DNA of 64,000 bases, from positions 12,199,857 through 12,263,856 of the forward strand of contig NC_134834.1 in assembly GCF_004210375.1 (NCBI RefSeq), written 5' to 3'. A program made the position numbers and the translations under genes. Positions 24,820 to 37,726 of this stretch are shown piece after piece. The notes beneath the pieces were generated by a model. That model worked only from the letters and a program-made list of their open reading frames with translations, did not search any database and was not told the origin of the DNA. Source of the DNA: Tachypleus tridentatus. Lineage: Eukaryota > Arthropoda > Merostomata > Xiphosura > Limulidae. Position 1 is the stretch's first letter. Every line of letters starts with the position of its first letter.

Positions 24820-25049
24820 GTTACAGCCCATATCTTTACTATGTCTTCACTGCCTAAAATAATCTAAAAGGTGAAAGACATCTTTCATGTTGTTTTCCCC
24901 ACAATGCCGATCTCACAAGTCAGTATCTTACATTCCAGTAAAATAGATTTCAAAGATACACGCACGTACATCCACAATTTGTTTTAATTAGTAAGTGTTT
25001 TATGTAGAGCTTCGTAAGACATGATAATTCACTGATAAACATCTTAACT

Positions 25050-26600
25050 GAAGAGGTTTAACTTCAGAACAGGTCCAACGTAAGATGAAGTGTCGAAGAG
25101 GTTTTAACTTCACAGCAGGTCCAACGTAAGATGAAGTGTCGAAGAGGTTTTAACTTCACAGCAGGTCCAACGTAAGATGAAGTGTCGAAGAGGTTTTAAC
25201 TTCACAGCAGGTCCAACGTAAGATGAAGTGTCGAAGAGGTTTTAACTTCACAGCAGGTCCAACGTAAGATGAAGTGTCGAAGAGGTTTTAACTTCACAGC
25301 AGGTCCAACGTAAGATGAAGTGTCGAAGAGGTTTTAACTTCACAGCAGGTCCAACGTAAGATGAAGTGTCGAAGAGGTTTTAACTTCACAGCAGGTCCAA
25401 CGTAAGATGAAGTGTCGAAGAGGTTTTAACTTCACAGCAGGTCCAACGTAAGATGAAGTGTCGAAGAGGTTTTAACTTCACAGCAGGTCCAACGTAAGAT
25501 GAAGTGTCGAAGAGGTTTTAACTTCACAGCAGGTCCAACGTAAGATGAAGTGTCGAAGAGGTTTTAACTTCACAGCAGGTCCAACGTAAGATGAAGTGTC
25601 GAAGAGGTTTTAACTTCACAGCAGGTCCAACGTAAGATGAAGTGTCGAAGAGGTTTTAACTTCACAGCAGGTCCAACGTAAGATGAAGTGTCGAAGAGGT
25701 TTTAACTTCACAGCAGGTCCAACGTAAGATGAAGTGTCGAAGAGGTTTTAACTTCACAGCAGGTCCAACGTAAGATGAAGTGTCGAAGAGGTTTTAACTT
25801 CACAGCAGGTCCAACGTAAGATGAAGTGTCGAAGAGGTTTTAACTTCACAGCAGGTCCAACGTAAGATGAAGTGTCGAAGAGGTTTTAACTTCACAGCAG
25901 GTCCAACGTAAGATGAAGTGTCGAAGAGGTTTTAACTTCACAGCAGGTCCAACGTAAGATGAAGTGTCGAAGAGGTTTTAACTTCACAGCAGGTCCAACG
26001 TAAGATGAAGTGTCGAAGAGGTTTTAACTTCACAGCAGGTCCAACGTAAGATGAAGTGTCGAAGAGGTTTTAACTTCACAGCAGGTCCAACGTAAGATGA
26101 AGTGTCGAAGAGGTTTTAACTTCACAGCAGGTCCAACGTAAGATGAAGTGTCGAAGAGGTTTTAACTTCACAGCAGGTCCAACGTAAGATGAAGTGTCGA
26201 AGAGGTTTTAACTTCACAGCAGGTCCAACGTAAGATGAAGTGTCGAAGAGGTTTTAACTTCACAGCAGGTCCAACGTAAGATGAAGTGTCGAAGAGGTTT
26301 AACTACACAGCAGGTCCAACGTAAGATGAAGTGTCGAAGAGGTTTTAACTTCACAGCAGGTCCAACGTAAGATGAAGTGTCGAAGAGGTTTTAACTTCAC
26401 AGCAGGTCCAACGTAAGATGAAGTGTCGAAGAGGTTTTAACTTCACAGCAGGTCCAACGTAAGATGAAGTGTCGAAGAGGTTTTAACTTCACAGCAGGTC
26501 CAACGTAAGATGAAGTGTCGAAGAGGTTTAACTTCACAGCAGGTCCAACATAAGATGAAGTGTCGAAGAGGTTTAACTTCACAGCAGGTCCAACGTAAGA
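25050..26600. repeat. 46-bp minisatellite array M (~34 near-identical copies)
   Basis: The unit is GAAGAGGTTTTAACTTCACA, GCAGGTCCAACGTAAGATGA, AGTGTC. Almost every unit is identical; the few changes (a lost T in the TTTT run, one ACTACACAG, one CAACATAAG) cluster at the ends. The unit contains ACTTCA and its complement TGAAGT. Minus-strand open frames over the right end are by-products. Confidence 0.97.
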
Positions 26601-28220
26601 TATTTAACGTGGATATTAAGCCTAAGAGTATAAACTACAATGAATTTAGAATGTTCTTGTGCCGTTTTACAACTGTGAGTTAGCACTGTTTCGCAGTTCT
26701 GGTTTGATTCCGGAAGCTGAAACTTCTGGTTGTTGCCAGCCTTGGCTGTCTTCTTACAGTTGCAGTGATGAGCTGTGATAATAACTGCCCGTGGGAGGTG
26801 AACGACCCGCAATCCTCGTGGGAGGACAGATGCTATCCGAACAGTCACGTGAGCAGACAGATTTCTTGAGTCCATGTGACTGCCAAGCTATCTCAATAAC
26901 TACGTGGGAAAACAGATATTACACGACATTTTAGTTGCAAGGTATCAGACATCAACATTCCTTTACTATTACGTTGACAAACAGCGATTTACAATCGCAA
27001 TACAAGTTGTTTTATGTACACAACGTGCGTCTAAACAGCAATGTTCTTAGCATTGTAATTCCATAAGCTTAACGCTGTCCCACCAGAAGGCAAAAAAACA
27101 AAACAAAAGCATATATAATTCTGATACTGCTTCCTTATAAATTAGGAGGTTTAGGACCTGAAGATGACGGAAAAAAAAGGTTCTGTTGAAATGTATAGCA
27201 TGTTTACTAGATAATATAATTTTTAACATGTTTATAAATCGCTATTTATCAGTTTATTACTGAACTAAACACAATGCGTGCCTTCGTACACGAGTAATCT
27301 TGTTTTCACCGTATGCTTCTAGTTCCGTTTTCTCCCTAAAGGTTATCTGGAGGACTTGTAAAGACCGTTTTTGTCCATTGTGAAACATAAGACCTCACGT
27401 GTCACACACAGAATTTTTCAAAGCTGCTATTTCGCTTTCAGGCCACGTGTGTAATAATTACTCTGCAAACTTGGAACTGTACACATCACGTAATGCTAGG
27501 CCTAATTATAAAACATAAAAGATATATAATTGGTTTCTATAGTATTTGCATAACATTTCCTCTACTTCTCAGAAAGCCTAACAATAGGTTTAACAGTCAA
27601 TTAATTCAAACTTCAATAAAGTATTTACAAATACTTTAAAATTCAAATTAGTGCAGTAATTTGAAATTACGACAATAAATAGTCCTAACTTCGTTTTGTT
27701 TTTTTTTCAAAATTCAAAAATGTTAGCCTCGAAATAACAGAATTGAAAATATTATGGACTAGTGAAAGTTTTGCGACAATAGGCGCCCTCTCATCTCCTT
27801 ATTTGAAGTTTCGAGTTTGGTGGACTGATTTCGCACACACAATCTACTTTCTCTGGCCGTCCCTAATTCTGAAATTATGGATTATAGGGAAGTCAATTCT
27901 TGTTGGATTTCAGTCATTATTATAATCCAACAAAAGCTTCTGTTTACGGGCATGTTTTTTTCCTTATGATAACTAGACGCGAACTTTGGAGTCAAGAGTT
28001 CTATAGACTGGCATGTTTACCACTGGGAGGCGCTCGACAACCGGAGTTACCAGTTCTTATTGCTCATTATACAATTTGGTGATTACGAAGCTACACGACC
28101 AGACTTAACAACAAAGTCATCAGTTTCACCAAAACCATCAACAACTTTTGTCAGTATCTGTCAGTAAACTCGTGGCCTTAACTTTGGAGATTGATCAGAG
28201 GTCTGGCATCATTGTCATGG
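26601..28220. other. Intergenic, nothing recognised
   Basis: No supported gene. Short open frames at 26579-26875, 27047-27229 and 27743-28082 lack motifs or splice context. Confidence 0.45.
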
Positions 28221-28405
28221 TCAGTAAATCCGTGGTTAATAACTATACCTACACCCTCATCAGATCTGAAAGTCTCCGATGGTAGTAAATCCGTGGATGA
28301 TTACTATACCTACACCCTCATCAGATCTGAAAGTCTCCGATGACAATAAATCCGTGGTTCATAACTATACCTACACCCTCATCAGATCTGAAAGTCTCCG
28401 ATGGC
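28221..28405. repeat. 60-bp minisatellite N, three units
   Basis: Three copies of AGTAAATCCGTGGTTAATAA, CTATACCTACACCCTCATCA, GATCTGAAAGTCTCCGATGG. Confidence 0.94.
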
Positions 28406-29985
28406 AATAAATCTTGGCCGAAGTTACAAATGTTTGTAGTTTCAAATTCTACATTTATGATGTATAGTATAAATCTAGACCGATACACAATGTTTAAAAT
28501 CTACCTATGCTGTAGTGGGTCCCCCTTTTAACACAAATGTTCCAATACTTAGCGTACACAACGGGAAATGTAAAAAAGGAACTCGTATTTTTCGTAGCTT
28601 GATGTCAACCAAATTGTGGATTTCACTTGTTTCTTCGTCTTTGTTTTTAAATTTATAATAAAAGTATAAACATCAAGAAGATATGCTGGAGAGGGGTAGA
28701 CCCCACCTTCGTGTAAGCTACAAGTGTACGAAACTACGGTTAAAACCTAACGTTCCTATTCCAACATTAGAAAATAAATACACCAATAAAATAAAAAGTC
28801 CAGACTGTTAGGCCTAACATCTGGTATGGGCAAACAAAACTCAACCTCAACACAGATGAATCAGTCTGTGAGAAATGTAACTCCGTTGAAGTTCAATGCC
28901 CTATGTTCTTTGTCTGAGTAACATAGAACTGCGGGAAAGCGGTTCCATTTGGGTTAACCGCATCATTCCGAAACCGGTTAGGGATACGAATCTTAGTAGA
29001 AAAATACAGTTCTGCGCCATTTCCACGACTTTAATGTTCGTGAACGTATTCAGACGTTATGGGTGAGGCGCAAACAATGTTTTTCAAATTACTGAGACCA
29101 GTGTACGAGTCAGGTTGGTCTTTAAGCATTAATAGCAATAGATGATGTTTATTTCTCGTATTCAATTTTTCCGACAGGTTTACCTCCATTTTGACACCAG
29201 GTTAACAAATCCTTATAAATAAATTCCAGTAATATATAGTATTGAAGAAATTATATCAAACTGTAAAAATATTTGTTGAAAAAAATAAAATCAGTAAATT
29301 GTTGAAAAACCGGACACTGCAGAGCTCGAAAGGTGGTCAACATCAGTACAACAGAAAGCAACCTCCCATACGTTTCGACAACAGTCAAGTATCTTACCCA
29401 GTGATTACAAATGATGAACGTAGCTTCACGTGATTAAACAAGTGGTGTTCTGCTGTATGGTTGTACCAGTTTTTATAACAACGTGATTTTGTTGTACACA
29501 AAAAAAATGTATCATTTTTCGGTTGTAATTACGATTTTAGAATGATTCATCTTTTATATTGGAGGTGAAAAACGCTGTCACTGACCTCGCACTAGTTCAA
29601 GCACGACTGAAAACAAAGGCCGATGTTTATAGAAAGTGTTATACCGCCCTCTCCCCCGTCTGAAAGAAGATAACTTTGGTTAGATATAAAGAAACACCAA
29701 AAATACATTTTACAATCAACAGTTTAATGACAAATACTGCAGGCTACAAAGTAAGCCTATGTGGTACATTTATATAATAAGAATATATCAATGCAATCAG
29801 GGAACACGGAGTCGTTTTACAAAAACCACAGGACAAAATACCGGCGTAAAAAGACGTCTTAAAAGAACGAATTCGCTATAAAACGAAAACGTATGTTACA
29901 CGTTGTATAAGAGATGCTAAAATACACGATTTCTCAACGTCCAGACAAAACCATCGATGGTTAAATCCGAAATTTAAAATGGAAG

Positions 29986-29990
<5 letters not shown>
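28406..29990. other. Intergenic downstream of fax, nothing recognised
   Basis: No gene or array seen. The distal part could hold a long fax 3' UTR: a minus-strand AATAAA occurs at 29148-29153. Confidence 0.4.

Positions 29991-30026
<36 letters not shown>
29991..30026. repeat. (GT)18 microsatellite
   Basis: Thirty-six bases of alternating GT, about 540 bp downstream of the fax stop codon and possibly inside its 3' UTR. Confidence 0.98.
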
Positions 30027-30028
<2 letters not shown>

Positions 30029-30286
30029 ACAACCTACAAGTAAAAAAAAGTATTAGCCACTTTTACAAGTATACATACAAATTGTACCCAGAAATTTCAA
30101 TGTGCGAATATGTAATAAAGAGGATATATTGGAGTCCCTCTAGGTAAGATAAAACACGATGAGCACCTTGGTGCAACACAATAAGCTGAGCATTTTGTGA
30201 AACATTGAGCAAACACACGTTAAACAATCAACACAGCTGCCACTTAAAAAGGTGTCCTTACAAGCTACACGTGTAAGAGAAGCTAC

Positions 30287-30292
30287 TTTAAT
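30287..30292 (-). promoter_or_regulatory. Candidate fax poly(A) signal ATTAAA
   Basis: ATTAAA on the minus strand about 275 bp after the fax stop codon. It is the second commonest animal poly(A) hexamer. No AATAAA occurs closer; the next is at 29148-29153. Position alone supports it. Confidence 0.25.
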
Positions 30293-30564
30293 TCATATTC
30301 AAACGGGAAGGGCAGGGATCGGACATGCATACAAACAGCAATTAATACTGACCCGACATTTTGGAATGAAAACGAAATCCAGATAATGCCTACATATCTT
30401 TCCACGTGAACAAGTGACCCAGCGTATAAAGGAGAGGGTGGGGGCCACAAGCAACATCAAAACAATTCGATATCAAAGTCACTCTAGAGTCGGTATTTGT
30501 GACCTCACTATGAGTACTTATTTAAGTCTGTCCTGATCACAAAAAACGACCAATAATTTCGAGT

Positions 30565-30897
30565 CTATTCTTTCTTCTCACTTTCGTCTTTGGTCTTCTC
30601 TTCGGAGATCTCACCCTTGTCATCTTTCAGTTTCTCGTCTTCTTTCCCTTCCAAATCCTTCTTTCCTTCCTTCTCTTCTGAAGCAACTTCTTTGTTTCCC
30701 TTTTCGTCTTCCTTCTTCGGGAGATGAGTGTTTAGATCCAAAGACTTCGACATCTCTTCCCAGTCTTGCCAATAACGGTCCTTCATCCTCTCTAGGAAAT
30801 TGACCAAATTGGTACAGTTGGTGTCCATATATTCCTTTATGTCCCCAAAGCTTACGTAGTAAAACTGGCACAAGTGAGAGAAAGCCACGCAGTCCAG
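30565..30897 (-). CDS. fax: fax exon 5 (terminal)
   Basis: Acceptor TTACAATTAG|CTGGAC. Codons 242-351 and stop. LDCVAFSHLCQF continues the GST-C-like domain; from about residue 302 the sequence becomes a highly charged Lys/Glu tail. Confidence 0.93.
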   Translation of the reverse strand: MDCVAFSHLCQFYYVSFGDIKEYMDTNCTNLVNFLERMKDRYWQDWEEMSKSLDLNTHLPKKEDEKGNKEVASEEKEGKKDLEGKEDEKLKDDKGEISEEKTKDESEKKE

Positions 30898-33800
30898 CTA
30901 ATTGTAAATAAGTATTCCACCATTAAACTGACAGTTCAAGTAAAAGGCATGCGTTACGTAGCATTTCACAATTTAAAAAACAACAACAAAAACTATATAT
31001 GCATTTCAAATGCATACATTTTTTAAAAAATAATCAACTTATAAAGATGGCAAATGATTCCACAAATATATATACATTTTTTATTATTATTAGTTTTTTT
31101 TTAAAGGAGTCAACTTACAAGATGAGGTTCATCTCCAAAGAAAAATAGTTTGTTCTGCAAGTATTCTGACAAAGCCTTCAAATCATCTTTACCAAACTGC
31201 AAAATTTCTTCGTTACTATGACGTCCCAGACCGTGTCCAATGGCCTTTTTGACGTTCTGCGTATATAAATTTAAAAATGATACTATTTCCCTGGAAACTT
31301 AATACAAAGAATTTGTGAAAGTCATTTAACTCGATCCAAAATTTTAGCATCTAGTTTCAATGAAGAACAGGACTTACACTTCTGAAACTCATCTTGAAAA
31401 AAAACTGAAGAATTCCTTTAGGAAGCTTAGAGTTTAGTGCTCGTTTCACATCCAGTTGGGCAACTTTTAAAAACTGGGCTGGGTGATTGTAGCGCCACCA
31501 ACGCATCACCCTGAAAGTAAAAATAATATTAAAAAAAAGGTTTACAAATTAAAGTATTTATTTGATATCCATCTTTCAGAAGCAGTAATGAAATATAAAA
31601 AACAGACGACAATCCATCATGAAGACGGATATCACGTCATGGAATTATTTAAAGTTTTTAAAACAATCACACAAAAACAGTCGCTAAGCACGATCCATAC
31701 AAGTAACATCTGCAATATTATACATATAACACTACAATACAATGTTACTCAGAGCCACTAAACACATTCCAACGATATATACATATAAAACACGATGATA
31801 ACTTAGAGGACTAGGCCTAAGTGGTGACTCCTTCCCCAGTCATTACATGTAGAAACGATGCACAGAGAAGACAGCGGTTCTCAAGCTAGAGGGGTTTAGA
31901 TCCTCACAATGACCTCTCCACTTATGTCACTCCCCAGGAGGTTCAAAGATTTACTGACACTCAGTCCAGAGGTTCGCCAGTTATAAATAGGCACACAAGT
32001 GTCAAGTAATGGTTTGGATATATGGAGGGTATTCAAAATTCTGTAAACGCCCATATAGGACACGTGCCAACTAACAGCCAATCGCGAGTGATCTTTAAAC
32101 GAAAAACTAATTTATGTATGAGGATACACACACAAATTAAGTGTAACAAAACCAATTTAAGAGAGGGCTGAAACAAAAACTCACCCCATGTACGTCTTAT
32201 TAATTCTACTGCAATATGAAATTCTTCTTTTAGGCTTAGCTTTAAATGTCGTCTGCCTAAAATGTTCACCCAAAATGGCAACGTAAAAATATATTATTAA
32301 TAATCCATTTAATTTTTTTTATAACAAAATGTAATATTTTACAATTACTGTAAAACACATAAAACATTACCTCGAAGAAGTCAGAAAAATAATACAACCA
32401 AACAATGTGTTCCTAACGCCACTGTAGTTAACAGTGTCAAACCTTGGTGTCAGTGTTAAAATTAGTTTAATTACTAGTAGAAGTTGGGATCACGTCTCCC
32501 CCTCACACAACAAATGGAAGTTTCCCAAGAGTTGCTTACGCCCATCAGAAATATCGATTGTGTCTGTTGGCACGTACCAGACTGTTACGGATGATTTGTC
32601 TGTTAGCAATACGTAAATACTGAGAGTTCGTTTACAAAATTTCTGCCGTATCCTTAAACTTTAGACTACAGACGGGCCCATAAAAAGAGGGGGAGGTAAC
32701 ACTATACTTCTCCCTTACAAAATACCTTGAGTTCTTAAGTGAAGTAACATAAATAAAAATTAATTGGAAATATTAGCTGTACTGTATGCACATAAGGAAC
32801 TCATTACCTTTGTACGAGGGTATTGGTTAGGCTTTAAAATACCACAGATACGTAGCGTTGTTCGAAATTCTCTCCCATTTATAGGGAGATATGAAGAGGG
32901 TTTGAATTTCGCACAAAGCTAGACGAGGGCTATCTGTGCTAACAGTCCCTAATTTAGCAGTATAAAACTAGATGGAAGGCAACTAGTTATCACCACCTAC
33001 CGCCAACTCTTGGGCTACTCTTTTATCAACGAATAATAATAATGGGATTGATCGATTATTATAACGCCCTCATGGCTGAAAGGACGAGCATGTTTGGTGT
33101 GACGGGGGATTCGAACCCGCGACCCTCAGATTACGAGTCGAGTATGAGAGGGAGATAGGGAACGGTTGTATTAAGAATGTTAAATAATGATGAAAACTGG
33201 AACAAAAGTTCGGCTTCATCGCATCATGTTTTCTCGAGCACTATACACCTGTTGGATACAACATACCCAGAGTTCCATGTTAAGCACTTTGCGTTAAGCG
33301 TTGAAAACATCAAAATAACAATTATCAATAAACTTTCGTTTTCTTCTTCTTACAGGTCACGCAAACATTTCCAGTAAACTAGCGAACCCCAAACGAACTT
33401 ATTTTGGTGCATGCTCGAATCCCGATACAACTCACGAGATCCGACGACCTTAAAAAGTATCTGATCTAACTATTTTAAGGCTTACCAAGATGTGTGGTTG
33501 TTGAGCATCGAATTGAAAGCATGACTAACGTTTTTCTGATCGACAGAGAGATCAACATCGAGATCTTTATCGAACTTCTTGCTCAGTTCACTAATAATGA
33601 TGTCTGAATCTGCTATTTCAGTTCCATTCAGCTCCACAAACGGTAACTGGCCTTTCTTTGACTTGTACTTCAGTCGGTGATCCACATTCTGAGGAGAAAA
33701 GTACAGTAATTTGTAAATAGAGATGTTTATAACTTACACTATTGGAACAACTAAAACAGTCAATAAGTACATCAAATAGGAACATTCTAGCCTAGTTAAT

Positions 33801-36800
33801 CTTTCTAGGCTTGTCTGTGCCACTCTGCTTTTAAGTTACCATCAAAATACCTGAAACTAAAACGAGAAGCATTTTAGTGAAATATAAAGTCTACAAATCG
33901 TGTGAATGGAACCACAGTAAACGTTTAACAACAGAGTGAAGGTTTGTTTGATTGACTGTTTGCTGCTAAGCACAGCGTTACACAATGCCCACCGTGATTA
34001 TCAGAGACCCTGTTTCGAGCGTTATAAGCCTTCAGACTTGCGGTCGCAGGGGAAGTAAAGACGGTCTATTTGAGAAGGTCCTTACGAGAAAGGACGGAGT
34101 AGTTTAAATTTTACAATAAGATCTATCTTACGTCGAAACTTCGAAAACTCAAGGGCATCACACGGTGTTTAGACACAAAAAACCTGGTTAGCAAACAAGT
34201 GAAAAATAAAATACGCCAATACGGAATACTGTTAAATCCACGTTAATGTTATTATTTGTAGTTACGTACACAGCTACACTGTAGGCTGTGCTCTGCTCAC
34301 CACGGGTATCGAAACCCGTCTTTTCTTAAGTTAGTGTCAGAATAATGTTTTGACACGTACGTAAGAAACTTTTTTTTAAAAACAAAGACGATGCTTCTCA
34401 CGTGACTTACCTGAATGAAGTATAACAAGATGATTCACCACGTGCTGACTCCCTCTGTATGTGACGTGATCACTTCCATTTTCAGATTTTGCCTAAAATC
34501 GAGGACAGTTTCGAAAATGATTTCCTTCTCCGACATCGGGAAGGTCGCGAGTACGAATCTCCGTCACAAACATACTCGCCCCTTTCAGTAGTTATAATGT
34601 TATGATCAATCTCATCATTCGTTGGTAAAATAGTCGCCCAGGGCTGTCGGTGGGTGGCGATGACTAAACGTCTTCCCTCTAGCCTTACACTGCTAAATTA
34701 GGGACGAATGGCGCAGATAGCCCTCGTGTAGTTTTGTGCGAAATATAAAAAACAGAAAAACAAAAACGAGCCGCGAGAAAATGAGCGCCATCTAATGTTT
34801 TTTTAAATTATTATCAACGTTACCGAAACTAAAATAAAATACTTGCAAAACAACCCCACATATTAAACTCCGACAAACTTTCTGACTAATTTATAAACTA
34901 AAGCATCCCCACATAATCACTCAACCGATTTTTTTCCCTTCAAACCCCCCCCCTTACTACAACACTAAAAAAGTTGTCCTTTAAACCCAGAAGGTCGTGT
35001 TCCTCGCTCAAGGAACGCGACTGATTTTAGCTATAAATATATAACGTGTTTACATGGTTTAGCTCAATCGCCCTTCGTTACAGATAAAAAGTATTTATGG
35101 TCATGAAACAATACAACGATAGTTTACATTTTTGTGAAACTGTTTTTCAAATTTTTTTTTAGTACCGGTTGTTTCTGTCCACTGTCAAAAATCGTGTTTT
35201 TTATTGATACACCATTGTGCTGAACCCGAACGTGAGGGCGCTGTTAACATTTAAGTCGGAGTTTTTGCATACGTCTTTCTAGTCGTCTTTTTTAATTTGC
35301 TAACGCTAATCGCTTGAACGAGTTGCACGTGACATACTCCACGTCACTTTAGAACTACGTGGTTCGGCATCACATACGATAACGAATGCAGTCTCCGAGG
35401 TTTTATTCTTACCAAACACACGTGAACTTCTACGAGCAGTTCACTTTTAAAACTAATTTAAAAAAAAAAAATGACAAATTTATCTATTTTCAAGTCCCAG
35501 TTTCATCGCAAGCTTCTCCTGGAATTAAAATTAGCAAAGCACTATAAATTACACAATTAAATATACAATCTAACTAACCATTTGAGCTACAATGATTGGT
35601 GCAAGGTTTCTTTACAATAAAACTGAAAATAACTTGTGACGTGAAGGTCTAATGGTATCATAAATAGTTAAAGAAAAATAAAAATACAACAAATATTTGA
35701 GCCACAGCTCAAATTGAATCAAATAGATTTAAAGGCTCACCGAACCGTTACAAATCTTTGTATACGAGTACAATAAATAACGTAACGCGCGAGTACAACA
35801 GTATTTGTGGCGCCGACACAGACAGCTCACTTTAGCATGCTATAATATAAACAAGAGTACGGAAACTATAAAAAACAAACAGGCATCCATGTGAAACGCC
35901 ACACACAACCAATTCCTCGATTTTCTCAAAGCAACCACGCGCTGTGTCCCCCCCCCCATCTCTGCAGCGTCTGTATTTACCCCCTCATTGTTAGTAGACT
36001 ACAGGGTTAATGACAACTGGATCAAAACTTTCACACTCTCACAAGAGAGAATCTACATGCCCAATAAACATTCCAATCATAATCACATGGCTTGAGAATA
36101 ACATCACCATAAGACACTTAACAGCTTATTTACGACACTCGTAGAAACAACAGTGCGATTAGGAAGGACCTAAAACCACTTCGCTTTCTATATTAAGCCT
36201 AAACTTGCAAGTACTAACTTCATAACCAAAAGATATTTAGAATATAATAATAATAACATTTGCAGCAAGGGGTGAGGACAGAAGTGTTTAAATCCTACGT
36301 ATACGAATCTGTGGTTTCGATTGGTTGGTTGGTTGCTGTGAAAACACCAGATTTCATTACACTTTAACCATATTAACGTTTCTTCTCGCGAGATTTTGTA
36401 AGACCAAACGATTCGACGACGAAGATTCATCTTGTCTTGGCCGAAGTTCTTATAGTCCACCAAATAATAATACATTTCTTTCTATCATGGATTTAAGGCG
36501 TGGGATGACGGCTGGTCTGACTAATAGCAACCTATCTTGAAACCGATACCCTAGAGTCATCAAGTAAGTTTTCAGTCGGTAAAATAACCATGCCCCTACT
36601 AACCCAGTCTTCATTTTTATTGTAGTCTCCTTTAAGGCATAAGCAAGAGATCCTGTGATAAAATATCGATGTTCGCAGGTTTCTGATAAACAGATCTCCG
36701 AGACAAAAACAAAAAAAATTCCCAATTTTGTGAAACTGAAGCACGTGCGGGTTAGTCAGCCCTCGTCGCTACTTTAGTTCAAAGTACAAAGTTGACAAAT

Positions 36801-37726
36801 ATCCGGTCACCCACAAGATCAGTAACTAGCTTCTAGACCTCATTATCACATTAACGGAATTGCACGTGCCCAACTGTTGCATTCGGACGGTTCGAAACAA
36901 GGTTTCTAAAAGGTAAACACGAGGTACTGGATGAATGATACATTAACTTTTCGTCAAGTTTTAACAGCTAAATTAAAACAAGGTATGCTATATAAATATT
37001 TCACTTTACTGACAAAGTCATATTTAAATCGGTCTTAGCTGTATACTTCGATAATTAATTAGTCAATTTATTTAGATTTTGGGAATTTATACGAGTTAAC
37101 ACTTTAAAAAGATATCTTTCTTTCCTCACGTAACTTCATATCTCTCCCATCTAACCTTATGATGTAAACACCTGCTAGGTTTTAATTTTGTACTATGTTC
37201 GTACACACTAATATAGACACACGCTACGAAAGACCATCTATTCTGGTGTACAAAGTGGCAAGTTTCAATATTTTCATGTAGCTTTCTTAATCGTAAGAGG
37301 GCGTTATTACTGGCCGTTCTCACTTTAACTTTTAATTTTACTTGTAAAAAGTTTACATCGAGTCTAAGATTACAGACGAATCTTAGTTCCAATACTAACT
37401 ATAAGAGGTGGAATTTTAAGTAGTTAAAACAATATTTAAAAAAATTAAATAAGCAATAACTGGTCAACTACACTAACCTCATATTTCACACCCGTCATTC
37501 GCAGCCAAGTTTCAACTTTCAGACAAAACGGAGACGGTGAAGGAACCACGGGACACCGCACAAACTGATACAAATAAACCGTGTCATTCTCGTAATCGGT
37601 TTTGTGAACAGAAGGCCTGGTTCTTGCTGGCTGTGTGGGGGCTTTATTCTCCGCTTTAGATTCCGTTGGAGTAGCACTATTTTTTGATGCCTCCGTATTT
37701 TCCGCGGCGGATTCGGCGTTTGTCAT
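30565..37726 (-). CDS. fax: Failed axon connections homologue (complete, five exons)
   Basis: Gene span; the exons are 37478-37726, 33486-33688, 31378-31510, 31119-31256 and 30565-30897. All junctions are GT-AG and the phases (0, 2, 0, 0) join to 351 codons plus stop. Residues 1-45 are a low-complexity Ala/Thr/Lys leader. Residues 48 to about 125 form the thioredoxin-like, GST-N/metaxin-like fold, with PSPSPFCLKVETWLRMTG at 62-79, KSKKGQLPFVELNG at 92-105 and IADSDIII at 108-115. The GST-C-like helical part runs to about residue 290. A Lys/Glu-rich tail (about 302-351) ends the protein, so it is probably cytosolic, with no signal peptide or membrane segment. In Drosophila, fax was found as a dosage-sensitive enhancer of Abl mutants and is neuronal; vertebrate FAXC is similar but slightly longer. 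Enzymatic activity is not established. The start ATG has G at -3. Confidence 0.93.
31119..31256 (-). CDS. fax: fax exon 4
   Basis: Acceptor TACGCAG|AACGTC, donor CTT|GTAAGT. 138 bp, codons 196-241. It contains GHGLGRHSNEEI and LFFFGDEPHL, typical of the GST-C-like part of this family. Confidence 0.92.
31378..31510 (-). CDS. fax: fax exon 3
   Basis: Acceptor ACTTTCAG|G completes Trp151. The exon is 133 bp, codons 152-195, beginning VMRWWRYNHP and ending KMSFRS at donor AGT|GTAAGT. Confidence 0.92.
31511..33485 (-). other. fax: fax intron 2
   Basis: 1,975-bp intron with a SINE-A copy (32901-33143). Small open frames inside it on both strands have no features. Introns 3 (31257-31377) and 4 (30898-31118) are short and repeat-free. 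Confidence 0.85.
32901..33143 (-). mobile_element. SINE family A in fax intron 2
   Basis: Body and box B are intact (GGGATTCGAACCCGCGACC), but the head is cut after TACGAGTCGAG. An ATAATAATAATG triplet expansion interrupts the CGAATAGTGGG motif. Confidence 0.92.
33486..33688 (-). CDS. fax: fax exon 2
   Basis: Acceptor TCCTCAG|AATGTGGATC, donor TCTTG|GTAAG. Codons 84-150 plus two bases of Trp151. It encodes the KSKKGQLPFVELNG and IADSDIII core, the most family-diagnostic segment. Confidence 0.93.
33957..34045 (-). mobile_element. SINE family B copy
   Basis: GCTAAGCACAGCGTTACACA, ATGCCCACCGTGATTATCAG and GCGTTATAAGCCTTCAGAC keep SINE-B order (reverse). Box B is degraded. Confidence 0.65.
34245..34325 (-). 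mobile_element. SINE family B copy
   Basis: TACACAGCTACACTGTAGGC followed by GCTCTGCTCACCACGGGTAT and CGAAACCCG (reverse box B). Confidence 0.7.
34538..34756 (+). mobile_element. SINE family A, 5'-truncated and diverged
   Basis: Begins at GAAGGTCGCGAGTACGAATC, continues through CATTCGTTGGTAAAATAG and GCTAAATTAGGGACGAATG, and ends with an AAAACAG tail. Confidence 0.88.
37478..37726 (-). CDS. fax: fax exon 1 (coding part)
   Basis: Codons 1-83, ending after Tyr-Glu at donor GAG|GTTAGT. It holds the disordered leader and the first strand and helix of the GST-N-like domain. Stop codons in frame just upstream are not obvious, but the ATG is the first good start of the conserved frame. Confidence 0.92.

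Larger units (their letters stand above)
33689..37477 (-). other. fax: fax intron 1
   Basis: 3,789-bp intron carrying SINE-B copies near 33957-34045 and 34245-34325 and a SINE-A at 34538-34756. From 34757 to 37477 I see no array, SINE or exon; overlapping open frames at 36188-36744 are on both strands and look random. Confidence 0.8.

Noticed and set aside
36188-36744. Overlapping open frames on both strands in fax intron 1
   Set aside because: Mutually overlapping, no motifs, inside a well-defined intron.
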